In this document: positions 6,648 to 15,649 of the stretch, piece by piece
Layout of the letters: every line of letters begins with the position of its first letter
Numbering within the stretch: position 1 is the first letter of the stretch
Origin: SIG710 sp045595425
GTDB taxonomy: Bacteria; Bacillota; Clostridia; Oscillospirales; CAG-272
Length of the DNA stretch: 19,656 nucleotides
Assembly (NCBI GenBank): GCA_045595425.1
Contig: JAZOAL010000025.1
Coordinates: forward strand, 1-19,656
Direction: 5' to 3'
Program-made: the position numbers and the translations under genes
Notes under the pieces: generated by a model
The model's database searches: none
What the model was told of the DNA's origin: nothing
Seen by the model: only the letters and a program-made list of their open reading frames with translations

Positions 6648-9473
6648 TCATTTAAGAATCTTTGCAAGAAATTTACCTGTATATGAGCCCTTGCATTTCG
6701 AAACCTCCTCCGGGGTGCCCTTTGCGACTATCGTGCCTCCGCCGCTGCCGCCCTCGGGGCCGAGATCAATGATATAGTCGGCGGTTTTGATAACGTCAAG
6801 ATTATGCTCGATAACAAGTATTGAATTTCCTGCATCGCAAAGTCTCTGGAGTACTTCGATAAGTCTTGCAACGTCAGCGGAATGCAGACCTGTTGTGGGT
6901 TCATCGAGGATATACATAGTTCTGCCTGTAGAACGCTTTGAGAGCTCGGTCGCAAGCTTAACTCGCTGTGCTTCACCGCCCGAAAGGGTAGTAGAGGACT
7001 GACCGATCTTGATATATCCGAGACCGACATCGTAAAGCGTTTTCAGTCGGTTCGCGATCTTCGGTATGCCATCAAAAAAGCTCACGCCCTCTTCAACCGT
7101 CATATCGAGTACATCGTAAATATTTTTACCCTTGTATTTAACGTCCAGCGTGTCGCGGTTATAGCGTTTGCCGTGGCAGACATCGCATTTAACATAAACA
7201 TCGGGAAGAAAGTGCATTTCTATCTTCTTAACGCCGTCACCCTCACAGGCCTCGCATCTGCCCCCCTTGGTATTAAATGAGAATCTTCCTGCACCGTATC
7301 CCCTTGCCTTTGCATCGGGAGTTTTTGCGAAAAGCTCTCGAATATCACCGAAAAGTCCCGTATATGTCGCGGGATTTGAACGCGGTGTACGTCCGATGGG
7401 GCTCTGGTCTATGGTGATGACCTTGTCAAGATGCTCGATACCCTCAAGATCCTTGAATTTGCCGGGGTATGTTATTGCGCGATTCAGCTTTTTGGCGAGA
7501 ACTGGAGCGATTATTCCGTTTACGAGCGAGGATTTACCCGAGCCCGAAACGCCGGTAATGCAGACAAAGCTGCCGAGAGGGATATCCACATTCAGCTTTT
7601 TCAGATTGTGCTCCTGTGCACCGATGACCTTTAAAAAATTGCCGTTTCCGCCGCGGCGGGTCTTTGGAATCGGAATATTCTTTCTGCCCGAAAGATATGC
7701 ACCTGTTTCTGAGGCTTCATTTGCCATTATCTCCTTAGGAGTTCCGCAGGCAACCAGCTCACCGCCGTGAATACCTGCTCCGGGGCCGATATCGATGATA
7801 TAATCCGAGGAAAACATAGTTTCCTCGTCGTGCTCAACAACTATAACGCTGTTTCCGAGGTCGCGGAGCTTCTTCAGTGTTCCGATCAGCTTTTCATTGT
7901 CTCGCTGATGCAGACCTATGCTGGGCTCGTCAAGGATATAAAGCACTCCCACAAGGGAAGAGCCGATCTGGGTTGCAAGCCTTATTCTCTGTGCCTCACC
8001 GCCCGAAAGAGTACCTGCTTTTCTCGTCATGGTCAGATAGTCAAGACCAACGCTGACAAGGAATCCGAGACGTGCTTTGATCTCCTTCATGATTTCGCGG
8101 GCAATCATCTCTTCATTCTCTGTCAGCTTAAGTTCATTAACAAAATCAAGGGCGTCCGAAATTGACATTGAGCAGAATTCATGGATATTCTTGCCTCCAA
8201 CCGTTACCGAAAGAATGGTTGGTGAAAGTCTTGCACCATGGCATTTGGGGCAGGGCTTTTGATCGATAAACTCGTTATAATATTCGTTGCCATACATTGT
8301 CATGCGGCTTTCTATCATCTTTATAAGACCCTCAAAAGCCGTGGTCTGTTTATGCGATTCACCACCAAAATAGCGTGTTATCGTATATTTTTCAAGTCCG
8401 GAACCGTAAAGCAGAACATTAAACTGTTCTTCTGTGAATTTTTCAAGGGGCGTTGTCATTTTAAAGCCGAATTTTTTGCCCACGGCAGAGAAAAGCGGAC
8501 CGTTCCAGCTCTCTTCTTCCAGCGTTTTAAACCCGTTTACGGCAATTGCCCCTCCGGAAAGAGACAGGCTTCTGTCAGGGATCATTTTCTCAATCGAAAG
8601 AATATTCTGTTCGCCAAGACCGGCACATTCGGGGCATGCGCCCTGGGGATTATTGAAGGAGAACATTCTCGGCTCAAGCTCACCAAAGGAAATTCCATGC
8701 TCCTCGCAGGCATAGCTTTGTGAAAATTCCATTTCCTCCTCTGCTTCGCCGTCTCGCGGCACAGTGTGTATCATCAGATGCCCCTCTGCAAGAGCAAGGG
8801 CATTTTCAACAGAATCGCCGAGTCGCGAACGGATATCCTCGCGCATCACAAGACGGTCAACAATGATCTCAATGCTGTGCTTGATGTTTTTATCAAGCTT
8901 GATCTCCTCGGAAAGATCATACATGTTTCCGTCAACGCGGACACGGACATAGCCGCTCTTTTTCGCCGATTCAAATACCTTTTCGTGTCTGCCCTTTTTC
9001 GCTCTGACAACGGGTGCCATAACCATAAATCTTGTGCCCTCGGGCAGAGCCATGATTCGGTCTATGATCTGATCGGTTGTCTGCTGTCTGATCTCCTTAC
9101 CGCAAACAGGGCAGTGGGGTATACCGATCCTCGCATAAAGCAGTCGGAGATAGTCATATATTTCGGTGACTGTCCCCACCGTTGAACGTGGGTTTTTGGA
9201 GGTGGTTTTTTGATCGATGGAGATGGCGGGAGAAAGCCCCTCAATGCTGTCAACATCGGGCTTGTCAAGTTGCCCCAAAAACATTCTTGCATAGGAGGAA
9301 AGCGATTCAACAAAGCGTCTGTGCCCCTCGGCATAGATCGTATCAAAGGCAAGAGATGACTTGCCCGAGCCCGAAAGACCTGTGATGATTACAAGCTTAT
9401 CGCGCGGAATCGTCACATCGATATTTTTCAGATTGTGCATTCTTGCACCCTTTATGATAAGTTCGTTTTTCAT
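6648..9473 (-). CDS. uvrA: Excinuclease ABC subunit A (UvrA)
   Basis: This 941-residue protein is full length for UvrA, the damage-recognition ATPase of nucleotide excision repair. It contains two ABC ATPase modules: Walker A G-L-S-G-S-G-K-S-S (32-40) and a second at about residue 640 (G-V-S-G-S-G-K-S-S), with LSGGEAQR signatures near 488 and 829 followed by I-L-D-E-P-S and I-L-D-E-P-T. Three zinc modules are visible: CPVCGKE early, CPECAGLG...CPKCHGAR in the middle, and CEACEGDG...CDVCHGKR before the last signature. The start ATG lies one base beyond the uvrB stop and its AAGGGA ribosome binding site is inside the uvrB 3' end, so the two are one operon, giving coordinated supply of the UvrA-UvrB complex. 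Confidence 0.98.
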   Translation of the reverse strand: MKNELIIKGARMHNLKNIDVTIPRDKLVIITGLSGSGKSSLAFDTIYAEGHRRFVESLSSYARMFLGQLDKPDVDSIEGLSPAISIDQKTTSKNPRSTVGTVTEIYDYLRLLYARIGIPHCPVCGKEIRQQTTDQIIDRIMALPEGTRFMVMAPVVRAKKGRHEKVFESAKKSGYVRVRVDGNMYDLSEEIKLDKNIKHSIEIIVDRLVMREDIRSRLGDSVENALALAEGHLMIHTVPRDGEAEEEMEFSQSYACEEHGISFGELEPRMFSFNNPQGACPECAGLGEQNILSIEKMIPDRSLSLSGGAIAVNGFKTLEEESWNGPLFSAVGKKFGFKMTTPLEKFTEEQFNVLLYGSGLEKYTITRYFGGESHKQTTAFEGLIKMIESRMTMYGNEYYNEFIDQKPCPKCHGARLSPTILSVTVGGKNIHEFCSMSISDALDFVNELKLTENEEMIAREIMKEIKARLGFLVSVGLDYLTMTRKAGTLSGGEAQRIRLATQIGSSLVGVLYILDEPSIGLHQRDNEKLIGTLKKLRDLGNSVIVVEHDEETMFSSDYIIDIGPGAGIHGGELVACGTPKEIMANEASETGAYLSGRKNIPIPKTRRGGNGNFLKVIGAQEHNLKKLNVDIPLGSFVCITGVSGSGKSSLVNGIIAPVLAKKLNRAITYPGKFKDLEGIEHLDKVITIDQSPIGRTPRSNPATYTGLFGDIRELFAKTPDAKARGYGAGRFSFNTKGGRCEACEGDGVKKIEMHFLPDVYVKCDVCHGKRYNRDTLDVKYKGKNIYDVLDMTVEEGVSFFDGIPKIANRLKTLYDVGLGYIKIGQSSTTLSGGEAQRVKLATELSKRSTGRTMYILDEPTTGLHSADVARLIEVLQRLCDAGNSILVIEHNLDVIKTADYIIDLGPEGGSGGGTIVAKGTPEEVSKCKGSYTGKFLAKILK

Positions 9474-9474
9474 T

Positions 9475-11457
9475 TTAATCCCTTAACTGCTTAATCTTAT
9501 CTCTGAGAAATGCCGCCTGCTCAAATTCAAGCCGCCTTGCGGCATCCTTCATTTCCTTTGTCAGCTTCTCGATAAGAGCGTCCTTTTCCTTTCTTGACAT
9601 CTTCTTCTGAGACCTTGACAAAACGCCCTTTTCCGAGGATTTTTCAGCCTTATCCGAGCTGATCCCTATGTCAATAAGATCTCTTATGCCCTTGATGATG
9701 GTATGCGGCGTTATACCGTTTTCTTCATTGTATTTTTTCTGGATATCACGGCGGCGGTTGGTCTCATCAATTGCGCTCTGCATTGATCTCGTTACCGTAT
9801 CCGCATACATTATGACCTTGCCGTGCTCGTTTCGCGCGGCGCGTCCGAAGGTCTGGATAAGTGCTGTTTCGGAGCGGAGAAGCCCTTCCTTATCAGCATC
9901 CAGTATTGCCACAAGTGAGACCTCGGGAATGTCGAGACCCTCGCGGAGCAGGTTGATTCCAACAAGAACATCGAAAACTCCGAGACGCAGATCGCGGATT
10001 ATCTCAATTCTCTCCATCGTGTCAACATTGAAGTGAATATATTTTACCTTCAGACCGTTTTTTGAAAGATAGTCGGTGAGATCCTCTGCCATTTTCTTTG
10101 TGAGAGTGGTAACAAGCACTCGCTCACCCTTTTCGGCTCTCGTTCTGATCTCGCCCATAAGGTCGTCAACCTGACCCGCAATGGGACGTATCTCAAGCTC
10201 GGGATCGATAAGACCTGTAGGACGTATGATCTGTTCCACTACCTGCATGGAATGTTCCTTTTCGTATGCCGCAGGTGTGGCACTGATGAAGATGGATTGA
10301 CCGATCTTTTCCTCAAATTCGTCAAAGGTCAGCGGTCTGTTGTCAAATGCAGAGGGCAGACGGAAGCCGTATTCAATAAGGTTTCTTTTTCTCGCACCGT
10401 CACCGCCGCTCATGGCTCTTACCTGCGGCAGCGTCATGTGTGATTCATCAACAAAAAGCAGAAAATCCTTTGGAAAATAGTCAAGAAGGGTATATGGAGT
10501 AGATCCCGGTGCTCTGCCCGCAAGAACTCTCGAATAATTTTCAACTCCCGAGCAGAATCCGATCTCTCTGAGCATTTCAAGATCGTATTTAACTCGCTCC
10601 TCGATTCTTTGGGCTTCAAGAAGCTTTCCGCATTCTTCGAAATATGCCTTGCGCTCGATCATCTCATCCTCGATCTCTTTGAGAGCGGCTTCACGTTTGT
10701 CATCCGAGACCGCATAGTGAGTTGCAGGGAAGATGGCGGCGTAGGAGAGCATACGGACAAGCTCGCCCGTAACGACATTTATCTCCGAAACTCTGTCTAT
10801 CTCGTCATCGAAAAACTCGACCCGAAGTGCCTTTTCACCCGAATTCGCCGGGAAGACTTCAACGCAGTCGCCGCGGACTCTGAATTTGTCACGCACAAAA
10901 TTTATGTCGTTTCTGTCATAGCTGATGGCGATAAGGTCGCGGATAAATGTATCTCTGTCCTTCTTCATACCCGGACGGACAGCAAGGGTAAGCTTCTTGT
11001 ATTCCTCGGGGTCACCCAAGCTGTAAATGCAGGAAACGCTGGCAACAATGATGACATCTCTCCGCTCAAACAGGGCAGATGTCGCGCTGTGACGGAGCTT
11101 GTCTATCTCGTCATTAACCATTGCGTCCTTTTCGATATAAACATCCTTGCCGGGAATATAAGCCTCGGGCTGATAATAATCATAATAAGAAACAAAATAT
11201 TCAACCGCGTTTTCGGGGAAAAATTCACGGAACTCACTGCAAAGCTGTGCGGCAAGTGTTTTGTTATGAGCAAGGACAAGGGTAGGGCGGTTGACTCTTG
11301 CGATTACATTTGCCATGGTAAATGTCTTACCCGAGCCTGTAACGCCGAGCAGGGTCTGATTTTTCAGTCCCGCATTGATGCCTGCGGCAAGCTTTTCTAT
11401 AGCCTCAGGCTGATCTCCCGTGGGTTTATAGTCAGAGACTAATTTAAACTTTTCCAT
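9475..11457 (-). CDS. uvrB: Excinuclease ABC subunit B (UvrB)
   Basis: This 660-residue protein is a standard-length UvrB, the DEAD-like helicase that verifies damage and recruits UvrC. It shows Walker A G-V-T-G-S-G-K-T (38-45), the beta-hairpin region YYDYYQPEAYIP (91-102), the D-E-S-H box, the helicase block RSETALIQTFGRAARN, and a C-terminal UVR motif (last 40 or so residues, F-E-Q-A-A-F-L-R-D). An in-frame start at 11583 would add 42 residues, but that segment covers the promoter and RBS. The ATG at 11457 with AGGAGG seven bases upstream gives the normal N-terminus MEKFKLVSDYKPTGDQP. It is the first gene of uvrBA. The upstream region shows no Firmicutes-type LexA box (GAAC-N4-GTTC). Confidence 0.98.
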   Translation of the reverse strand: MEKFKLVSDYKPTGDQPEAIEKLAAGINAGLKNQTLLGVTGSGKTFTMANVIARVNRPTLVLAHNKTLAAQLCSEFREFFPENAVEYFVSYYDYYQPEAYIPGKDVYIEKDAMVNDEIDKLRHSATSALFERRDVIIVASVSCIYSLGDPEEYKKLTLAVRPGMKKDRDTFIRDLIAISYDRNDINFVRDKFRVRGDCVEVFPANSGEKALRVEFFDDEIDRVSEINVVTGELVRMLSYAAIFPATHYAVSDDKREAALKEIEDEMIERKAYFEECGKLLEAQRIEERVKYDLEMLREIGFCSGVENYSRVLAGRAPGSTPYTLLDYFPKDFLLFVDESHMTLPQVRAMSGGDGARKRNLIEYGFRLPSAFDNRPLTFDEFEEKIGQSIFISATPAAYEKEHSMQVVEQIIRPTGLIDPELEIRPIAGQVDDLMGEIRTRAEKGERVLVTTLTKKMAEDLTDYLSKNGLKVKYIHFNVDTMERIEIIRDLRLGVFDVLVGINLLREGLDIPEVSLVAILDADKEGLLRSETALIQTFGRAARNEHGKVIMYADTVTRSMQSAIDETNRRRDIQKKYNEENGITPHTIIKGIRDLIDIGISSDKAEKSSEKGVLSRSQKKMSRKEKDALIEKLTKEMKDAARRLEFEQAAFLRDKIKQLRD

Positions 11458-11487
11458 CACTTGTCCTCCTATAAAAATACTTATATA

Positions 11488-11516
11488 ATGATACAACAAA
11501 AAGAGAAATTTGTCAA
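11488..11516 (-). promoter_or_regulatory. uvrB: Promoter of uvrBA
   Basis: On the minus strand, a perfect TTGACA (11516-11511) and TATCAT (11493-11488) are separated by 17 bp, about 20 bp upstream of the uvrB ribosome binding site. Confidence 0.8.
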
Positions 11517-11684
11517 TAGATAAAATTCCAAAACCAGAAAATTCACAAACTCTTAATGATAATCTTTTGCGAAAATATGCCAAAAATGGATTTTAAAATT
11601 CTGTGTTGTTTTTATAAATAAACCGTTTTGTGTTGTGGTGTGTAAGGTTCCGTAAACGGCACTTCAATCATAAATAGTGCAGAG

Positions 11685-11728
11685 ACTTGTACGCTTCAGA
11701 TATATCATAATATCTACGGCGTGCAAGT
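11685..11728. repeat. Imperfect inverted repeat
   Basis: The arms starting ACTTGTACGC at 11685 and ending GCGTGCAAGT at 11728 pair over about 15 of 19 positions around a short AT-rich centre, with a mismatched stretch in the middle (TTC against ACG). It is about 170 bp upstream of the uvrB promoter. No T-run follows on either strand that would make it a clear terminator. Function unknown. Confidence 0.5.
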
Positions 11729-11780
11729 TTTTATATGGTTCGGATAATACCCTATCCCGCTATTTGCAACAGCCCCTTGT

Positions 11781-11872
11781 AACCCCAAAACTTTAAAATA
11801 AAAGCCTTATCACTTAAGTTTTTTGGATTCTTAAACCCTTTTTTCAAAAAGGGTTTAAGCCGCCGGAGGCAT
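11781..11872. repeat. Second, diverged copy of the palindromic element core
   Basis: The order of parts matches the right half of the 4941-5123 element: CCCAAAACTTTAAA, an AT-rich spacer, AAGTTTT, GATTCT, a T5/A5 stem-loop, then GCCGCCGGAGGCA. The stem here is CTTAAACCCTTTTT/AAAAAGGGTTTAAG (11830-11859), the same architecture as the stems at 4985-5014 and 5068-5091 but with a different sequence and compensating changes in both arms. The terminal repeats are not preserved; TATCCCGCTA just upstream (11753-11762) resembles TACCCCGCTA of the first copy, so the left part looks decayed. Confidence 0.65.
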
Positions 11873-11924
11873 ATAGGGCACCTTTAAATACTCGCCGTAC
11901 GGCGAGTGTTTAAAGGTGCCCTAT
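11873..11924. repeat. 52-bp near-perfect palindrome
   Basis: Bases 11873-11898 pair with 11899-11924 at 25 of 26 positions; the exception (T11889/G11908) would be a G-U wobble in RNA. The centre is CGTACG with no loop. It directly follows the CCGCCGGAGGC end of the repeat at 11781-11872. It lacks a T-run on either strand. It could act as a strong transcript-stabilising hairpin or extrude as a cruciform. Confidence 0.8.
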
Positions 11925-11966
11925 TGCTTACAACCCCAAATTCCGTCCGGCAATATGAAACAGAAC

Positions 11967-12005
11967 ATAAAAATGCTGCTGCGCATTGCGCAGCAGCATT
12001 TTTAT
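11967..12005 (-). terminator. alaS: Rho-independent terminator of alaS
   Basis: A 19-bp stem with a single-base centre (T11986) is built on ATGCTGCTGCGCA and its complement, with A/T runs at its outer ends that give the T-tract on the minus strand. It begins 12 bases beyond the alaS stop codon. Confidence 0.9.
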
Positions 12006-12017
12006 ATCAAAACCTCA

Positions 12018-14654
12018 TCAAATCTGTGCCGCAAGAAGCTTTTCAGCTTCTGCGAGGGCATCTGTGATCTTGGAAGCATCTTTACCGCCGGCAACGGCTC
12101 CATCGGGACGTCCGCCGCCCTTACCGCCTGTTACCGATGCAACTCCCATTGCAAGCTTTCCTGCATGTGCGCCTGCCGCAACCGCTGCCTTACCGCAGCT
12201 AACCACGAAATTCAGCTTTCCGTCTGCAACAACCGCGATAACGGCAACGAGGTCATCGTTATTCGCTCTCAGATCGTCACCGAGAGAACGAGCCGCATCA
12301 ACTGCCATGTTTTCAAGACGTGCTGTAACCAGTTTAAGAGAACCGACAGCCTTTGCATCCTTCATAATGTCTGCTGTCTTTGATGCTGCAAGCTTGGAAT
12401 TAAGAGCTTCAAGCTCCTTCTTCATATCATGAAGCTCTGCCTGGAGCTGAGATGCGCGCTTAGCGAGATCCGCAGTCTTCTGAACCTTCAGCTCCTTCGC
12501 GGTCTCGGAAATAAGCTCGTCCTTGCCTGCAAGAAGCTTAAGAACTCCTTCACCCGTTGTAGCAACGATTCTTCTTACACCTGCCGCAACGGAGGATTCG
12601 GATATGATCTTGAAAAGTCCTACCTTTGCGGTATTTGAAACATGTGTACCGCCGCAAAGCTCTGTTGAGAAATCACCCATCTTAACCGCTCTTACAACGC
12701 TTCCGTATTTTTCTCCGAAAAGTGCCATTGCACCCATTGCCTTTGCGCCTTCAATATCGGTTTCGACAGTTTCAACCTCATAGCCCGCAAGAATGGCATT
12801 ATTTACAAGTGCTTCAACTCGCTGAAGCTCCTCGCCTGTCATTGCCGCAAAGTGAGTAAAGTCAAATCTTGTTTCATAGGGGTCAACATATGAGCCCGCC
12901 TGAGAAACATGATTTCCAAGAACTGTGCGGAGAGCTGCCTGAAGCAGATGTGCGGCACTGTGGCTTCTCATAATAGCCGCGCGTCTGTCTGCGTCAACTC
13001 TTGCCCAAACCTTATCGTTAACCTTCAGTGTTCCGCTGCCGCCGAACACCTTACAAATATGGATATATACTCCGTCAGTTTTCTTTGTATCGGTAACCTC
13101 GATCTGAAGATCGCCGGCGAAAATCATACCCGTGTCACCGACCTGACCGCCGCCTTCTCCATAGAATGGTGTCTTATCGAGAACGAGCGAGAATTCGCCC
13201 TCATTTACCTCGGATGCAGCATTATCATCAATAACTATCGCAAGAACCTTACAGTTCACAGCCTCTGTGCTTGTGTAACCGCAGAAATCGGTCTTTACAA
13301 GCTCGGAGAGAAGATCCTTGGAGGAATCCGACCAACCGCTGATATTACCTCTTGCCGCTCTTGCTCTCTCTCTCTGCTCCTGCATGAGAGCCTTGAATTT
13401 TTCATCATCTATCTTAAGGCCTGCCTCTTCTGCGATCTCGCGTGTAAGATCAATCGGGAAGCCAAAGGTATCATAAAGCTTGAAAGCATCGTCGCCCGAA
13501 AGAGTATCCTTTCCCTCTGCCTTAGCCTTATCGATAAGCTCGGAAAGAATATTAAGTCCCGCATCGACGGTCGCATCAAAGCGTTCCTCCTCAAGAGCGA
13601 TGACCTTGAGGATATAATCCTTCTTTTCGGAAAGCTCCGGATATGCGCCGCAGCTCTCTCCGATAGAAACCGTGACCGTATCAACAAGGAAAGGATGATT
13701 TATGCCGAGAAGCTTACCATGGCGGCAAGCACGGCGGATGATACGGCGAAGGACATAGCCTCTGCCCTCATTTGAGGGAATAACGCCATCGGATATCATA
13801 AACATGGCACTTCTCGAATGGTCGGTTACAACACGGATAGAAATATCATTTTCGGTGTTGTCACCGTATTTCTTGCCCGAGATCTCGCAGGTCTTGTCGA
13901 TGACCTTACGAATGGTATCGACCTCAAACATATTGTCAACGCCCTGCATAACGCAAGCGAGACGCTCAAGTCCCATACCTGTATCTATATTCTTCTGCGC
14001 CAGCTCTGTATAGTTACCGTTGCCGTCGTTATTGAACTGGGAAAATACGTTGTTCCAGATCTCCATAAATCTGTCGCAGTCACAGCCCGGCTTGCAGTCC
14101 GGAGAACCGCAGCCGTATTTCTCTCCGCGGTCGAAATAGATCTCCGAGCAAGGACCACATGGGCCGCTTCCGTGCTCCCAGAAGTTATCAGCCTTGCCGA
14201 GACGAACGATGTGCGCAGGATCAACGCCGATCTTGTTTGCCCAGATCTCGTATGCTTCCTCATCATTCTCATAGATAGAGGGCCAGAGAAGATCCTTCGG
14301 GATTTGGAGAGTTTCGGTAAGAAATTCCCAAGCCCACGGAATAGCCTCGTCCTTAAAATAGTCGCCAAAGCTGAAGTTGCCAAGCATCTCAAAGAATGTA
14401 CCGTGACGAGCGGTGTGTCCAACTCTTTCAAGGTCGGGTGTTCTGATGCACTTCTGGCAGGTTGTAACCCTATTGCGGGGAGGGATCTCCTCACCGGTAA
14501 AATATTTCTTCATGGGTGCCATACCCGAGTTGATAAGAAGCAATGACTTATCATTTATCGGCACAAGGGGGAAAGAAGGCAGGCGGAGATGACCCTTGGA
14601 TTCGAAAAACGCAAGATATTTTTCGCGCAGGTCGTTAAGTGATGTCCATTCCAT
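12018..14654 (-). CDS. alaS: Alanyl-tRNA synthetase
   Basis: This 878-residue protein is full length and charges tRNA-Ala with alanine. The N-terminal class II catalytic domain starts MEWTSLNDLREKYLAFFESK and contains N-S-G-M-A-P-M-K and R-H-G-T-F-F-E-M-L-G-N-F-S-F-G-D-Y-F. The editing domain has the zinc-binding set H565-x3-H569 (HSAAH) and C667-G-G-T-H671, complete, so mischarged Ser/Gly should be cleared. A coiled segment and a glycine-rich C-Ala domain (G-G-K-G-G-G-R-P-D-G) end the protein. A modest AAAGG ribosome binding site precedes ATG 14654. It has its own promoter in a 69-bp gap after coaW; no T-box leader fits in that space. Confidence 0.98.
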   Translation of the reverse strand: MEWTSLNDLREKYLAFFESKGHLRLPSFPLVPINDKSLLLINSGMAPMKKYFTGEEIPPRNRVTTCQKCIRTPDLERVGHTARHGTFFEMLGNFSFGDYFKDEAIPWAWEFLTETLQIPKDLLWPSIYENDEEAYEIWANKIGVDPAHIVRLGKADNFWEHGSGPCGPCSEIYFDRGEKYGCGSPDCKPGCDCDRFMEIWNNVFSQFNNDGNGNYTELAQKNIDTGMGLERLACVMQGVDNMFEVDTIRKVIDKTCEISGKKYGDNTENDISIRVVTDHSRSAMFMISDGVIPSNEGRGYVLRRIIRRACRHGKLLGINHPFLVDTVTVSIGESCGAYPELSEKKDYILKVIALEEERFDATVDAGLNILSELIDKAKAEGKDTLSGDDAFKLYDTFGFPIDLTREIAEEAGLKIDDEKFKALMQEQRERARAARGNISGWSDSSKDLLSELVKTDFCGYTSTEAVNCKVLAIVIDDNAASEVNEGEFSLVLDKTPFYGEGGGQVGDTGMIFAGDLQIEVTDTKKTDGVYIHICKVFGGSGTLKVNDKVWARVDADRRAAIMRSHSAAHLLQAALRTVLGNHVSQAGSYVDPYETRFDFTHFAAMTGEELQRVEALVNNAILAGYEVETVETDIEGAKAMGAMALFGEKYGSVVRAVKMGDFSTELCGGTHVSNTAKVGLFKIISESSVAAGVRRIVATTGEGVLKLLAGKDELISETAKELKVQKTADLAKRASQLQAELHDMKKELEALNSKLAASKTADIMKDAKAVGSLKLVTARLENMAVDAARSLGDDLRANNDDLVAVIAVVADGKLNFVVSCGKAAVAAGAHAGKLAMGVASVTGGKGGGRPDGAVAGGKDASKITDALAEAEKLLAAQI

Positions 14655-14698
14655 TGTTTTTATACCTTTCTGTACAGTTCAGTTAATTTCATCCCATA

Positions 14699-14727
14699 AT
14701 TATAGCATTTAAATTATGCGGTGTCAA
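14699..14727 (-). promoter_or_regulatory. alaS: Consensus promoter of alaS
   Basis: On the minus strand, TTGACA (14727-14722) and TATAAT (14704-14699) are both perfect with a 17-bp spacer. The -35 box covers the stop codon of coaW (14724-14726). This predicts strong constitutive expression in addition to any read-through from coaW. Confidence 0.85.
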
Positions 14728-15617
14728 TGAATTTCGGAATTTTTCTTGTTTATCCCCTTAAATAAGTCAATAGGATACAGCGCCGCGCCGATAACGGTAC
14801 CGAACTGGGAGTTTTCGGGGAAGATAAATTTCACGCCGAAAACATCGGCAAGGTTTTCAAATACCGCGCGGACATGCGGGAGAATCGTAAGATTACCGGT
14901 AAGGACTATATTGGTAAGCCTATGAGCGCGAGCGGCGAAGATAGCCGTTGTTGCAACGGTCTCGGCAACCATATTGATAATACCGAGGGCTATATCGCTC
15001 TTGCTTGCAATGTCACTGACCTTGCCGAAATTCGATGCCGTAAGCTCCTCATTCATGCCGGGATATTTATGAGTTTTTGAAAGATCCTTAACGCGCAGAT
15101 CAATATTTCCGAGGTCGCCATCCTCGCAGACCTGCTCGATATGCTCTATGGTATCAATTCCGATCATCTTTTTCGAAAGCCCGATAAGAGTACCGCCGCC
15201 AACGCCCGTACCGCCCATGTAGTCGGTCATGCACTTGCCGCCTTCGTCCACTTTAGCATGGATTATGGCAGTACCCGTTCCCATGCTGACAACGATAGCT
15301 TCCTTTAGCCCCGAAAGATAGAGACCGCCGATGCCGACGCTGCCGAATTCCGGCACAGGACGGCAATCAAGAGAATATATAGGCTGTTCAACATAGGAAG
15401 AGCCCACGCCTGTCATCATAACGCGGTCGATATCAGAAAGTGAAAGCCCGTTTTGAAGTGTGAACTTGCCAAGCGCGCCGTAAATTGAGGTTATCGGGTC
15501 GGTTGCCCTGACAAACTGGGGGCGGATCAGCTCAAAGGGTTTTCCCGACTCATCAGCCTTAAAGCCAACTATCTTTGTTGTACTGCCGCCAACATCTATT
15601 CCTATAACGACTCCCAT
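14724..15617 (-). CDS. coaW: Type II pantothenate kinase
   Basis: This 297-residue protein belongs to the ASKHA fold and matches type II pantothenate kinases (CoaW/PanK-II), which phosphorylate pantothenate in the first step of coenzyme A synthesis. Visible motifs are G-I-D-V-G-G-S-T-T-K (6-15, phosphate 1 loop), P-E-F with E90, a candidate catalytic base, S-M-G-T-G-T-A (111-117, phosphate 2 loop), G-G-T-G-V-G-G-G-T-L (135-144) and an adenosine-site segment I-V-L-T-G-N-L in the C-terminal half. ATG 15617 follows GAGGAG. It lies 32 bp after the SGNH hydrolase gene and probably shares its promoter. Type II enzymes are usually weakly inhibited by CoA. Confidence 0.9.
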   Translation of the reverse strand: MGVVIGIDVGGSTTKIVGFKADESGKPFELIRPQFVRATDPITSIYGALGKFTLQNGLSLSDIDRVMMTGVGSSYVEQPIYSLDCRPVPEFGSVGIGGLYLSGLKEAIVVSMGTGTAIIHAKVDEGGKCMTDYMGGTGVGGGTLIGLSKKMIGIDTIEHIEQVCEDGDLGNIDLRVKDLSKTHKYPGMNEELTASNFGKVSDIASKSDIALGIINMVAETVATTAIFAARAHRLTNIVLTGNLTILPHVRAVFENLADVFGVKFIFPENSQFGTVIGAALYPIDLFKGINKKNSEIH

Positions 15618-15649
15618 TTATATATCTCCTCTCAAGGGTGAATTTTAAA

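Larger units (their letters stand above)
11458..12017. other. Gene-free interval between alaS and uvrB
   Basis: These 560 bp contain no open reading frame that resembles a gene. From left to right they hold the uvrB ribosome binding site and promoter (to 11516), AT-rich sequence without recognised signals (about 11517-11684), an imperfect inverted repeat (11685-11728), a relative of the 4941-5123 element (11781-11872), a 52-bp palindrome (11873-11924) and the alaS terminator (11967-12005). The density of dyads suggests a site where palindromic elements have accumulated between two housekeeping genes. Confidence 0.8.

Noticed and set aside
10609..11442. Plus-strand open frame of 277 codons opposite uvrB
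   Set aside because: It lies entirely antisense to a well-conserved uvrB, has no ribosome binding site and gives a protein without recognisable motifs; the same holds for the long plus-strand frames at 12909-13775 and 13818-14546 opposite alaS.
11458..11583. N-terminal extension of uvrB to a start at 11583
   Set aside because: The extension covers the uvrB promoter and AGGAGG site, and the family N-terminus begins at 11457.
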